Source: Eucommia ulmoides
Lineage: Eukaryota > Streptophyta > Magnoliopsida > Garryales > Eucommiaceae
Direction: 5' to 3'
Length of the DNA stretch: 64,000 nucleotides
Assembly (NCBI GenBank): GCA_016647705.1
Contig: CM028333.1
Location: forward strand, 22,314,243-22,378,242
Of the stretch, positions 22,785 to 33,905 are shown in pieces (positions within the stretch are counted from its first letter, which is position 1; each line of letters opens with the position of its first letter). Position numbers and translations under genes: made by a program. The notes beneath the pieces are model-generated. The model was not told the origin of the DNA. It did not search any database and saw only the letters and a list, made by a program, of their open reading frames with translations.

Positions 22785-23185
22785 CCTGTTTTGGCCTGAC
22801 GGCGGTGGCGCCGTCGCCGGCGGCCGGCGGTGCTCCGGCGTCGGAGAAGGCGGTGGCCCCCCGCCGGCGACTCCGGTCGGAAGTGGCCGGAAAATTCCCG
22901 GCTTGCGGCGGCGGCGGCGACAGTGACAGGAGGGCGGCGACGGCGGCGGGCGGTGGGCGGCCGGTAGATGAATAGTAACTATGTGTTTTGGGAATGGAAT
23001 GGGAATAATGAGAAACAACTTTTTTTTGTTTCTCATTTCTTAAGAAAAAAGTGAGCACAATTCTCAAATGGGAATGAAATGGAAACGGAAACAAAAATTA
23101 CCAAACGCTATTCCCAAACAGAATTCCCAAAAATCTGGGAATGGAATGGAAATTTCTGGGATGGGATGAGTTACCAAACGGGGCC
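22563..23185. mobile_element. Tourist-like element (623 bp) with TAA duplication and GC-rich core
   Basis: The left end GGTGGCTTTTGGTAAC is the imperfect inverse of the right end (GGCCCCGTTTGGTAAC on the minus strand), flanked by TAA at 22560-22562 and 23186-23188. This is the pattern of PIF/Harbinger MITEs. Between long T runs (about 22680-22698 and 22745-22784) and the right arm lies a core at about 22795-22970 made almost wholly of G and C (GGCGGTGGCGCCGTCGCC-like). ORFs here translate the core and the poly-T and are not genes. Confidence 0.75.
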
Positions 23186-23989
23186 TAAGTTTCTCAATAT
23201 GATTCACCTACATATTAACAAGTGGTTTAATGCTAACACTAAATGACTGCGTTGCAAAGCCTGCAAACATCAAATGGTCTATTGTAGTACCATTCAGAAT
23301 TCAAACTAAAGATGCAGTATATATATTACACAATGAAGCTAGGCAAGAAGGCAAATAGGGGCTCTTCTCGTGACGTATTATCTCTAAGAGATTCATGAAA
23401 GTAAATGATGTATTTCCCTCATTCTTCCATTTATCCTTTTTTCGTTGGGAATGAGACCAAAGAAAATGATACTCACCAATGAATGCATAGCATAAACTGT
23501 CTCCCGTTTTATAATCTTGGATAATTTAAGCTCTGGCACCATAATTAGTGCTTCCAAACACCATCTAAGATGCTTTATTACTTAAATCAAATGTTGAGTA
23601 CATTACTATATACCTCCCTTTCCTCCTATCCTCCCAAATTTGAAAAAAAATAGAAGTGCAATTCCATTTCCATTTAAATGCTACCAAAGCCTGCACAAGA
23701 AGCCCAGAAACTTGAAATCAATTTTTTTTCTTCTTCAAGGAAACGTATTTTTCATTGGGTCTCGTTTTTTTATTAAACAAAATCTTGGGAGGGAGGGATA
23801 TCGTATTTTGGGCTTTGTTTGGGGCGATGTATTCGCGTTTTGGAATGACAGAAATGTACCGAGTTGTTTCTGTAGAGTTTCGCATGGGGTGGACTTGCAT
23901 TTTGTTCATTTCGCTGCTTAATATAGGGGTCGTGTAAGTATGTCCAAGGGTTGGCGTTTTGTCGTACAGTTGGTGTGCAATCCAAATAA

Positions 23990-24640
23990 AGTTTAAAACA
24001 TGTGTGTGGGTGAAGGATACAAAAATCAGAACTGGCCATGTAGAATATACAAAAATCAGAAATCATGTGGGTCGCAAGGGTTAGGGAGGAGGGAAAGTAG
24101 AAGTTACCTTATTTTCCAGTGAATTGTGTCGACGAATATCCAATTTGACAGAAGTTCCTTGATTCTGGCGAGGTTGGTCAATGTAGGCTGCGTGAATTGC
24201 GATTGCAGGAAACAGAGCGAATAAGATGAATTTCGTACTTCTTATCATCTACCGGCGGAGATCAATAGTTATACTACTGATCGAGATAATTCGTTGCTGA
24301 TTCGCAACTTCGGATTGTCAGACGCAAGGGATTCGGTGTGACAGTTAGGGCGGATGTCAGTGGTGGTTTGGGGTGTGCCGTATGCCGGTTTGTTATGCGT
24401 CGATTAGTTCGTCCTGGAAATGAATGTAAGGTCGAACTTCGAAGAGCCAAAGAGGTTTGTCAATTTACTGGGTTTCAAAGCCGTTTGATTTGGGGAGTTT
24501 ATTAAAGTTTAAAAAGTCATATTGAACTGGTGTCGTTTGGTTGGACAAGTGTGGTTTGGTTTGTCATTTTCTTAAATGGACAAGGGCATTATAGGTATAA
24601 TAAAATGTTCCAAAACAGTAATCGTTATTTATAATGAAAG
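23990..24640 (-). repeat. Direct repeat, copy R (disrupted exon 1 region)
   Basis: Partner of 18880-19440. The donor context (TTACCTTATTTTCC on the plus strand) and the GGGTCGCAAGGGTTAGGGAGG block are kept, but I could not follow an open frame equivalent to the 92-codon exon. Confidence 0.55.
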
Positions 24641-24699
24641 TGGATTGAGGACGAAAGTAAAAAAAAAAAAGACGAAAGTACAAAAAAAAAAATAGAATA

Positions 24700-25128
24700 G
24701 GTAAGGAAAGGGGTTACTGTTCGAAACGGCTTATTATGCCGTAGTGGTGGTAGAAGATTCGATCGGAGCCGTCGAAGGGTGGAACGACGTTGGCGAGCAC
24801 CTTAGACGACGTCGGTGAGTGCCTTAGACGACGTCGGCGATGACGAAGATGGTCGGAGCACGGGTGGTGACCGTCGGAACAGTCGACGCCGGATCTGACG
24901 ACGACGACGAGCGTCGGAACTGAAGACGCCGGCGGCGAAGTAGGATCGGGGCTGCGGATTTAGGGTTTTGGTTTAGTATCGGCAAAGTAGGATCAGCGCA
25001 GTTAGGGCTTTGTTTTTTTTTTCTCTTTTGAACACGATAGGGAGGGGGAACGAAAAGAAAAAAAGAAAAGAAAGGTTTAAACGAATGGAAGAACAGAACT
25101 ATGAAAAATTTACCAGCTCTCGCTACCA
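24700..25128 (-). other. 5' leader of the copia element
   Basis: Lies between the 5' LTR/primer site and the foreign DNA. It is locally GC-rich with CGACGTCG repeats (about 24780-24930) and CT-rich on the minus strand. The gag gene that should follow is missing. Confidence 0.5.
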
Positions 25129-25267
25129 TGTTAAAGTAAAAGAAAGGTAGAAAAAGAATGAGACGGCTTCACAATCGTGTTAGTCTCTCCCTCTATTTAT
25201 AATAGAAATAAGAAAATTATACAACAAACTCTAAGTAATATAGAAAAAACATAAATACCCTTTAACA
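25129..25267 (-). repeat. 5' LTR of the copia element
   Basis: 139 bp, TGTTAAAG to CTTTAACA on the minus strand, partner of 12357-12514. The primer-binding site starts at once at 25128, going down. Confidence 0.85.
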
Positions 25268-25359
25268 GATGTTAATATAGAAGTTGTATACAAAAAATAT
25301 GGTACACGTCCTTTTGCTGATTTGGTTTTGAAGAGAGGAAGATAAATATCTTTCTCCAT
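25268..25359 (-). pseudogene. CslE: First codons of CslE copy 2 exon 1, cut off by copia
   Basis: ATG at 25359 opens MEKDIYLPLFKTKSAKGRVP, followed by YFLY. This matches the start of the intact copies ([20 protein letters not shown] and [13 protein letters not shown]). It runs into the copia LTR after about 30 codons, and the rest of exon 1 continues at 12356. Confidence 0.88.
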
Positions 25360-25937
25360 TCCTTTCTCTCTCCTCTTCCTCTCAGTAGTTTTAAGTATCG
25401 GCCATTACATACCGCAATGGCCGATGTGTAACGGTTTATCAGAGTGTCAGGAGGTTCCAACCTTCATTTCATTTCTCTCTCCTCTTCTTTCATTTTTCAC
25501 AAAGGAATTGGGAGGAGGTTCCAACCTTCAACCATATGCTTTTAGGTGGAGTGGCTCCTTTCACTTGCAAAGATAGTTTAGGAAGTCTAAAGAAATTGAC
25601 ATGGGGATGAGATTCTTACAATAATCATTAACATGCATAATTTTTTAAACTGTGATGAAAATCTAGCAAAAAAATCGTTTGAATTTAGTGAAAATAGGTA
25701 ATTAAGCACAAATGTGAAATTTTAGAGATCAAAGTGATGAAATTAAAACATGAAAGTGCGAAGTAGTTCAAGGTTGCAAAGGGTAGTTTAGTCCGAAGAT
25801 TTCAATGGGAGTCTTTTCCCCCCACAAAAAAAATCATAAATTAATCTTAACAATCTATTTTAGTCAAAAGCATTCTCAACGCTCAAGTGTAAGACAGTTA
25901 TGAGAACCGTTTGCTTTGTTATATAGATTTCCCTTGA
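25360..25937. other. 5' region of copy 2 and 3' flank of copy 3
   Basis: 25385-25445 holds a fragment of the hAT-like family (AGTATCGGCCATTAC and CGATGTGTAACGG). About 25490-25570 has a piece of the TTTTAGGTGGAGTGGCTCC repeat. From 25713 the sequence equals the first bases of this window, i.e. the shared 3' flank of copies 1 and 3. Confidence 0.55.
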
Positions 25938-26072
25938 GGCAGCGTTTGGTGTCATGGGATTAAAGCATTGGAATTGGAATTACAAATAACGCATGTAAAA
26001 ATTTTAAAAATTACATGCGTTCATTTCCAATTCTAATTCTAAGGCTTGAATTCTGTGACGTCAAAAGCTGCC
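25938..26072. mobile_element. Tourist-like MITE, paralogous to 743-874
   Basis: Ends GGCAGCGTTTGGTGTCA and, inverted, GGCAGCTTTTGACGTCA; TGA on both sides (25935-25937, 26073-26075). Same family, same position relative to the CslE stop as the copy 1 element. Confidence 0.75.
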
Positions 26073-26257
26073 TGAATATCTCCCTCCAATAAAGCAAGTT
26101 ATTCGAATCATAGAAGCAAATGCAACCATTAACTATGATGTAAAATTTCTTTTAAGGACTACTCGAGCTTTCCTTTAAGGACTGAAATTATATAACTTCA
26201 ATCTTGCACAGTTTTGCACCAAAAATCTTCAACACTGGATTAAAAAAACATAGGAAT

Positions 26258-29200
26258 TTAGTACAAGATTAATAAGCAAACGAATATCGCTAATCCAAGT
26301 GACTGATATGTAACAGAGGAGGGCATTCGACCGTTGTCCTTACGGGAAAACATCCCTTGGTACAAAGGTATGTTGATAATTAAGACCAACCCACATAGGA
26401 TTAGCTGTAGTGCCAACATATCTAAATTCTGTGAATCATTAATCACCTTCTTAATCCCTCCAAAAACACAAAACATGTGGATTAGAGCAACTGTTGCCAA
26501 GACATAGAACATCGGTGAAGAAACTCCGAATTCCATGATCTCTTGCTCGTACCTCACGGAAACATCCTTGTCGGAGACCTTTCCGGTGATCACAAAACCC
26601 GATTTGGAAATTCCTAAGGACTTCAGTATCGTATCATAGAATGCAAATATGTAAGAAGCTAGTCTTCTGTACAACCATATTCTCTGATCATTCCACCAAC
26701 CTTTGACCGTCCCTCCACACCATAGGAACTCACCAAAGCTGTAGCTATACTTCGCGACGATGACATACATGTACGGTAGAATCCATGGGCTTGAAAACTG
26801 TTGACACGACACAATTCATTGTTAAGAAGATGCGGTAGTGTTATGTGATAAATACGTTGGGAAGAACTCGAGGATTAAGCATATTATTTCAGCATACATG
26901 TTACGTATGGTGAAATCCCATATCGCCTTTGTGAGGCTTCTCAAACTAATCTATCTATGAAAGGAGCTACTCCACCTAAAGTCACATCACATGCTTTTAG
27001 GTTGGAACCTCTGAACAATTATATTGAGACTGGATATGTTTGGGCACCATTCCTTGACACATTTATATGTTGTCATGTCAAGTTTTAATTTTTGAAACAT
27101 TGCTCCGTAATTTTTTTTTTTCGTGTCCAACTAAACCTATTGATTACTCAAGTCATTTTTCTTGCTAGAGCCAGTCAGGTGATCTGACTTGCATGTGAAG
27201 GAAAAATAATGGAATAAAGAAGAGGTTAAATTCTGCTTTACACACTTGAAGTTTGACTTTGGTTGGACTTTGCTCCCTAATATGCCGACAAAGTGACTAG
27301 AATTGAACTTTGGGGAGCAATGTGTCAGAATTGACATTTCAGGGGTGCAAGAAGTGATTTGTCTTAGAAAGATTGAATTTTGGATATGGTTACATATGAG
27401 ATCTACTTATACAACTTCCAAAACATTTTTGAGTCACTGAGAAGCGAAAATGGTTTTGTAATTGCAAACTGAATAGACCCGAGACATATAACTTTCGTAA
27501 AATTTCATACCTTTGGAAACATGGAGATGCCTTTTAGGAGACAAAGCGCAGGGACTAGGCAATAGTACATTGTGGGCAAGCAGTTTGCAGCCCATAGCAA
27601 ATAGATACAATAGGCAGTTTGGAGTTTGAAAGGCATTTTTCCATGCCCAAGTATGAAAGGGCAATACTTCGAGAGGAATATTTGAAGTTCACCTTCTGTC
27701 CATCTTTTGTGCTGTACCAGTGTCTGCAACAATGTTGTCGGAGCAACTCCTACGAATCCCTTCCTTTCTGGATCGAAAAACACAGATTTCCAGCCTCTGC
27801 ACTGTATTGACAATCCTGTGATCACATCTTCTACTGGACACCCATATTTCAGTCCCATCTGTCATTCATCAAGAATCAATTTCATGTGTGTATGTGTATA
27901 TATATATTATATGTATATGCATGCATAGAGAGATAAATTAGAGTATAGCCTTGGTGATTAAGTAAGATAGTTTCATTGCGATCTAGGTTCCAAGAGTAGG
28001 ATAGTTTCGTTTTTACCTAGGTGTCATAGGTATTAAGGGTAAAATAGACTCTTTTTGTTTTTTATCTCCCCACCCCCCCGGCGCCCCTCTTTCGAGGCCT
28101 TTCTATTGTGAGCCTTTTCTATTGTAAGCCTATATATGTTATTTTTTCTGGGTATTCTCTTGTACTTTTGTATTCATTATTCACATATAATAAACCCTAG
28201 CCTCCTTTTCTATTTTTTCTTTAGACTCTGTGTTTATTCAATGATCTTCACAATAGGTACAAATGCGAAAATATCATGCTCCCCGGACCTTGTAATGGGG
28301 AAGTTTTGTGCATTGGACTACCCTTTGAGAGAGAGAGAGAGAGAGAGAGGACCTCTTTTCCCCATTGAGTGTTCTCTTCATATGTACAGGTTGCAAGATC
28401 TTTGCTCATCTCTTCAAGCTCAACCACACTCTCTGTGACAACTCTGCAATTTTGCGTCTTCCAATCAGCCTTGTATTCCTTGTCCTGCTTCTTCCCGCAG
28501 AGAATCTCTCTCCTGTGAAAGCACCCAGTACCAATATACATCGGCCCTCCATTTGAGTCAAATCCAGGATACTCCAACTTCATCAGATAAAAATAAACAC
28601 ATGTTTAGAAACATCCCAACTCATCAAAAAAAAAATAAAAAAAATTAGTACCCGTTTGCTTGAAATAATTGATAAACTGTAATTTGGGTCATTATTAGTA
28701 CCTTGAAGATTACTCTGAGGGTATTGCTGTAGATATCGTTCTTGGTGATGTTGTCAAAGGACTGAGGATATTGTATGTAAGCAATGTCGTGGCCCTGCTT
28801 TTCGTCCATGAAAAAACACATGGCATCTCTAACTGACTGGGAATTGTTGGAATACATGTCGCAGTCCACGTTTAGGGTAATCGGATTGTTGCTTATCCTT
28901 GATGACACCCTTAACTGTTATAATGACCATTACTATGAACAACAAAAATAGAAGGAAATGTTGCGTGTGTGTTTGTGTGCGTGAGAGAGAGAGAGAGAGA
29001 GAGAGGGAGACAGAGAATAACCGACCAGGGCATTCATAGCTCCAGCTTTGAAGTTATGGTGGTAATTGGGTCTCTTCTCACGTGCCATATAAACTAGAGT
29101 TGGCAATGGTTTCCCCTCAATATCCACAGCCTTGGAATCTCTTCCATCAATTAGTATCTAGCAGTTAAAATATTCGGGGAGAAAAAAAACCAGTTAAATC

Positions 29201-32200
29201 AAATATGTAGAAAATACTTGTCTGTTTGGCTTGCGATTTCAAAAATGCTTTTTTAGACTCGGAAACTGCTTGATGAAAACATAGTTCCTGGATTTATTTG
29301 AATCTCTTTCCTTTCAAATATTTGTTAGAGTTGGAATCAAATTTAGTAAGAGTACCTGAACAATGGGGTGGTGATCTCTTTTGCTGGAGACTGAATCCCA
29401 TTCTCGAAATCCTTTGTGCTGTTTGTATACTTCTTCAGGTATTCTTCCCAGCTTTGTAATGCCTTCAATTCGTGTCTTTGTTTCCTCGTATAATTTCTAC
29501 AACCACAAACTAAGGGATTCAGGGACTGTTTTGGCTTTCGCTCTTATTGAGTTTTCCATGTTTTATTTACTCAAAAAAATAATTTTTTGGGTAATGAGCT
29601 ACGGTTTTACCATATGAAAGACGGATAGTTACATCCACCTCTCGGTTTGTCCAAATAGTAGATAGATATCCTATCCCTTTTCAAAACTATTCTGACATCC
29701 CTTATTTATAACATATGTTATTTTGTTAAGAGAACATGTGAAATGACTATTTGGTCCTCTGACTTTTTGACACCTTTGAATAAGTATAAAAATCATCTCA
29801 CAGTTTGCTTGCATCATCAGTTTAAAAACTTAAAGGCGCATGTCTATGTGTGTGTAATAAATTGCCTACATTTCCCTCCCGCTCCCGGCCCTTCTCTTTA
29901 TATATTTACATAAATGATATAGAAGAGAAAATTATTTATTCATCAAAAGTAATTTTATCTATTTCTTTATCTATTTAAGTTAAAGACGATAGGAATATCA
30001 CAATCATCCCTTTTGTTTAAATATGAGAGAAAAAATTGAACTACACCTTTTTAATTAAAAAGTTGCTTATAACATTTTCTTATTTATTTTTATTATATAT
30101 GGTGGTAAAATTGATTATAACATTTTCTTATTTATTTTTATTATATATGATGCTAAAATAGTAAATCACATGTTTAAATAATTTTCATTTCTCTCATTTT
30201 TCTTTCAGTAACAATCTAAGGTGCTATATTGTCATTCTTTTACATCCCCGCTACAAATAAAAATAAAGCGAAAAAATAAATTTCCATCAAGTGAAGAAAT
30301 GATAATGTTTTTCAATCAAATGTATTGATTTTTTGTTTTAATTCTTTGTAATAAGGATAGAATGGATTTGATTTATTCCGGTTAGAAATGTTAAGGTACT
30401 CTGTATTTAGTACCAAGTGTCAAGTGTAATTTACCCATTTTTTGTGAAAAGGAATCTGATTTAGTTCAAGAAGAAGAAAACAAGTGCATATATTACCTTG
30501 ATAAGCGAACATTCTTGATCCATCATTGGATCATCGGATGGTGGTTCATATACATCCGAAAAATAAGCCTCTGGCGACAGAGGTTCTATTTTCCATTTCT
30601 TGCAAAACGGCAACCAATGCTTTGAGAAATTTGAAGCTTCCAAGAGAGCGTAAAACATCAAGTTGGATCCGCCGTCGTCGGAGAGATAAACACTCATCTT
30701 GTGTGGAGGATAATCGTAAGCCATCATTGACAGAACGGTGTTTATTACCATCATCGGGGGCTCTAATATGGGGTCCGCCGTGCACACAAATATGTCTATC
30801 CCTGGCAACACCTCCTCGTATCTATATGATATTTTAGCATAACATTCTCATTAAGTTTTATAAAATAATTTAATAAAGTATATGTTATGTTTTCTTGAAA
30901 AATTATTATATTATCTTTTAATTATCATTATCTATTCATGTTTTCTTTTTATTTATTTTTTAATACTTCTGAATAAATTTATAGTCATACAATTAGGATA
31001 TTATTTAGATTGAATTTATCTAATTGATATCAACTAGATATTGAATTTGTATTTCACATCATAGATAAAGTCTACTAAAATGTTGGAAATAACTAAAGAA
31101 TAAGTTGGTAGGGGGTTAAAAAATAAATTGCTCTAAAAACATGACAAAAATATTAAATAAAAGACTATATAATAAGAACCCTTAATGTTTTGGGAAATGC
31201 TATTAAAGCTCCATGATATTTAGTTATGTTGAATCCCATATCGCTTGTGTTACCTGATCCTGAGCTATATATAAAACTAAATGCAATCCTCTTCTTACAA
31301 GGCGTCTTTTGAGAGTAAGTTAGGCCCATTAAAATTACTACATGGTATCAGAGCCAAGCTTTTCTTTGATGTTGGGCGTGTTAAATCCCACATCAATGAT
31401 GGGCCCCCCCGATATCCATTCGCAGTGGTTTGTCAAATTCCACCCTGCGCGTTAGGGGGCGTGTTGAATCCCACATTGATATTGGGCCTCCTGATATCCG
31501 TTCGCAGTGGTTTGTCAAAATCCACCCTGCGCGTGAGGGGGCGTGTTGAATCCCACATCGCTTGTGTTACCTGATCTTGAGCTATATATAAAACTAAATG
31601 CAATCACTCTCAAAAGATGCCTTGTAAGAGGAGGGTTGCATTTAGTTTTATATATAGCTCAGGATCAGGTAACACAAGCGATGTGGGATTCAACACGCCC
31701 CCTCACGCGCAGGGTGGACTTTGACAAATCACTGCAAACGGATATCGGGAGGCCCAACATCAATGTGGGATTCAACAAGTTACACTCAAAATACACTAGT
31801 TTTAAGACGGCTAAATAATGAATCTAGCATAAAATTAGACATTTTTGGAGTGCCAATAGGGTTTCCTATTTTTTTTGTGATCTAATTGAAAGGAGACTTC
31901 AATCAAATTTTAGGATCTTAATTTTTTTTTTTCTCCTTAAAAAGTTATGAATGAAAATATTATTTTTTGGATAAGTGAGTGAGTTTGAGTTTTTTAATAA
32001 TTTATATTTTAGAGAGAAGATGTGTGTCTAGCAAAAGAGAGTTACATGTGTTGGACTTGGGGACCATTTTAGGGGAAAAGGGAGTGATTTTCCATGCCAC
32101 AATATCATATGGTTTGAGGAAAAATCCTTGATTCATTGGAAGCGCAATCAGATTTTTGCTTAACTTTTTCTAGCAGCAATTGTCCATTCCATATGGAAAG

Positions 32201-32787
32201 ACTAAATGCTAGGATCTTCAAGCAATCGAATACAGATGTAGATGGAGTGTAGAGGGAGATTTTTTATCTGATTCAGAGTAGCATTCAAAAGAAGATCACC
32301 AATGTCAGCCTTGAGGAGAACAGAAAATGGGGAATGCAACAGTAGATGTGTGGCTTGTTTTTTGTTCTGTGTTTGGATTTGATTGTTGTTGTTCTGGGGA
32401 GCCTCTCTACTGCTTGTTCTTTTTGTTGGTTGTGAGGCTTGGTGGTTTTTTGCCCGTTTTCCTTTTAATGCATAATTAAACTAATTGTTCAAAAAACAAA
32501 AAGAGAGAGCGGGACCTTTGTGATAGCCTGTCCTTGAACGTGTAGCGACGGCTGGGATTCCATCGGACTGATTGGGTGACAAGCCAGTAGATGCAGAACA
32601 ATACCTCAGCGAAGAACAAACCAATCCAGGCCAGTCTTCCTGCTTCTCTGGGTGCCGGAATACTACTAACCCTGTGACCGAACACAAAACATATGGACAC
32701 CAGTACTGAAGCAAAGTACAGAAAATATGGGACACGTCCCTTTGCTGCCCTTGTTTCGAAGAGAGGAAGATATCCTTCTTTCTCCAT
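26258..32787 (-). CDS. CslE: Cellulose synthase-like protein E, copy 3 (intact, 731 aa)
   Basis: GT2 glycosyltransferase of the Golgi or endomembranes, predicted to polymerise or transfer sugars from UDP-sugars into wall polysaccharide or related product; CslE substrates are poorly known. Exons: 32516-32787, 30497-30821, 29356-29496, 29026-29157, 28702-28914, 28353-28577, 27511-27858, 26258-26797. They total 2196 nt, giving 731 residues, close to the usual length (about 730). All introns are GT-AG. The N terminus [18 protein letters not shown], with two membrane segments in exon 1, is typical of CslE. Catalytic motifs: SDDGGS (139-140), DCD (307-309), VED (445-447), QHKRW (485-489). Exon 8 supplies the C-terminal membrane helices. 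Intron 1 carries a LINE remnant and a palindromic LTR element. A TATATGCATA-like box lies about 45 bp upstream of the ATG; a copia element starts 450 bp upstream. CslG/M is less likely. Confidence 0.9.
27871..28352. other. Intron 6 of copy 3 with microsatellites
   Basis: Contains a TATATATATTATATGTATATGC stretch split into short TA runs (about 27895-27920) and a GA repeat (about 28328-28350) beside the exon 6 donor. Copy 1 has the same GA run shortened. No gene. The ORFs called here are shadows of exons 6 and 7. Confidence 0.5.
31227..31776. mobile_element. Palindromic small LTR element (TRIM-like) with AGTTA duplication
   Basis: Left to right: an LTR form (31227-31342) starting TGTTGAATCCCATATCGC and ending TACTACA; a primer site TGGTATCAGAGCC (31343-31355); a short internal part with a 3' GGGGGCG purine tract; an LTR start (31462); then at 31606 the sequence turns round into an inverted LTR ending in GGGATTCAACA at 31776. 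Arms 31462-31603 and 31636-31776 are inverted repeats with a 32-bp spacer. AGTTA flanks both outer ends. The paralogous site in copy 4 (about 48358) is empty and reads CAGTTGCACTCAAAATACAC. No coding capacity. Confidence 0.82.
32110..32490 (+). mobile_element. LINE ORF2 end remnant in intron 1 of copy 3
   Basis: Plus-strand pieces read HWKRNQIFA, then a Trp-Lys-Asp/Glu-Arg-like block and DVDGV, ending in a Ser/Lys-rich tail. This is the zf-RVT-type end of a LINE ORF2. The same remnant lies at 48700-49440 in copy 4, so it predates the duplication. It ends about 30 bp from the exon 1 donor. Confidence 0.55.
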
Positions 32788-33234
32788 CTCTCTCGGCTTC
32801 CTCTCACAATCACTGCGTGTGTAGTATGTGTATGCATATAGAAGAAGAAATGGTCAATAAATAATATGTGGCATGGAGATAGTTGCATAATCCAATTTGG
32901 ATTCATTTGGTATAAATGTCAAAAATAGTGGTTTTGTCGTGTAGGGCTTGTCTATTTTGAGGGACTGGGTCAATCATGGAGTTGTATCTTTTTAATAATC
33001 AACCTTTTTTTTTAATTAGAAACAAAATACAATAATTCTGTTCTGAACTATTTATGTATAAGATACTTGTTGGTGGGGATCAGTTGAAGCCGGCACTTTG
33101 AATAGACTTTTTGATTATTTATTATCACTTATTTTTAGTTTAATTACCTTTCAGTTTTGGATACTTGCAGCCATTACTTGATTAATGGGATTTTTATCTT
33201 TTTTGCTACATCTAACTTTAAGGAGGATGCCAGT
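32788..33234 (-). promoter_or_regulatory. Upstream region of CslE copy 3
   Basis: Only about 450 bp separate the ATG from the copia element at 33240. A TATGCATA/CTATATGCATACAC motif on the minus strand lies about 45-55 bp above the ATG and is also present above copy 4 (about 49780-49797). It is a candidate TATA element, inferred from conservation between the two copies. Confidence 0.4.
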
Positions 33235-33624
33235 ATAAGTGTTAAACCACCATGATTTAATAAATATACAATCAATCAATAGTAATTGTAAACTAAAACG
33301 TAGGATTTTATTTTCCATGATTTACACTTTATACTTATATATTGATGACTCCTCGAGAGAAAATTATACTAGAAATTCTCCTCTTAACATGGTATCAGCT
33401 TAAACGATAATCTCTTTGTTTTTCTTTCTTTTTTGCCGCCATTGTTGCTGTGTTGCATCGACAACCCAGTCTTTTTCTTCGCGATGATCTTTGTGGTACT
33501 TGCAAAATTCTTCTCTTTCATAAATAATCATTTTCCTCTAGATAGTTGGAGTTGAGATGCTTTTTCTTCTCTCTGTACAACTTCTACTTGTCTCCGTTAG
33601 TTCCCCACTTCTCTAAAAATTGCA

Positions 33625-33905
33625 TAAACAGCCCCACAACTTTATGGAACCTGCAAAAACTTCCCCACAGCTTTCTGGAACCTGCTGAAACAGCCCCACA
33701 ACTTTTTGGAAGTTGCAGAAACTGCCCCACAGCTTTCTGGAACTTGCAGAAACAGCCCCAAACCTTTTTGTAACTTATAAGATCAGTCCCATACCTTTCC
33801 AGAATTTACAGAAAGGCACCAAACCTTTCAAGTAGTTACGAAAATGGTCCCAATTCCAGAATAGTGCCGAACTTTTTGGAATTTATAGAACAACCCCACA
33901 TCCTT
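33625..33905 (+). repeat. Minisatellite in the copia 2 leader/gag
   Basis: About eight imperfect units of roughly 32 bp on the theme CCCCACAACTTTCTGGAAC followed by CTGCAGAAA. They drift progressively toward the right. It can be read as a Leu/Pro/Trp-rich ORF, but this looks like a repeat artefact. Confidence 0.75.

Larger units (their letters stand above)
12357..25267 (-). mobile_element. Ty1/copia LTR retrotransposon splitting exon 1 of CslE copy 2
   Basis: The 3' LTR is 12357-12514 and the 5' LTR 25129-25267; both start TGTTAAAG and end CTTTAACA on the minus strand. The polypurine tract (TTTGAGGGGGAG) abuts the 3' LTR at 12515. An initiator-Met primer site variant (TGGTAGCGAGAGC) abuts the 5' LTR at 25128. 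The flanks are GACAC (12352-12356) and GATGT (25268-25272), a 5-bp duplication differing by three transitions. Exon 1 of CslE resumes on either side. Pol remains at 12552-15205 and a 5' leader at about 24700-25128. The part between is foreign DNA replacing gag and the start of pol. A second member of this family is at 63729-64000. Confidence 0.88.

Noticed and set aside
22728-23094. Long Pro/Arg/Gly-rich and poly-Lys frames on both strands
   Set aside because: They translate the GC-rich core and T runs of a Tourist-like element; no motif and no splice context.
15206-24700. Interpretation as one Helitron or Pack-MULE
   Set aside because: No TC/CTRR ends with hairpin and no long inverted ends with 9-bp duplications were found at the junctions.
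31343-31355. TGGTATCAGAGCC strings as parts of tRNA genes
   Set aside because: They are primer-binding sites complementary to initiator-Met tRNA, always beside an LTR end; no cloverleaf is present.
31227-31776. Possible Cassandra-type TRIM
   Set aside because: No 5S rRNA-like promoter boxes could be seen in the LTR.
31281-31818. Two frames of about 90 codons over the palindromic element
   Set aside because: They read LTR arms; no gag or pol similarity.
33546-33773. 75-codon Leu/Pro/Trp-rich frame
   Set aside because: Made of the 32-bp minisatellite in the copia leader.
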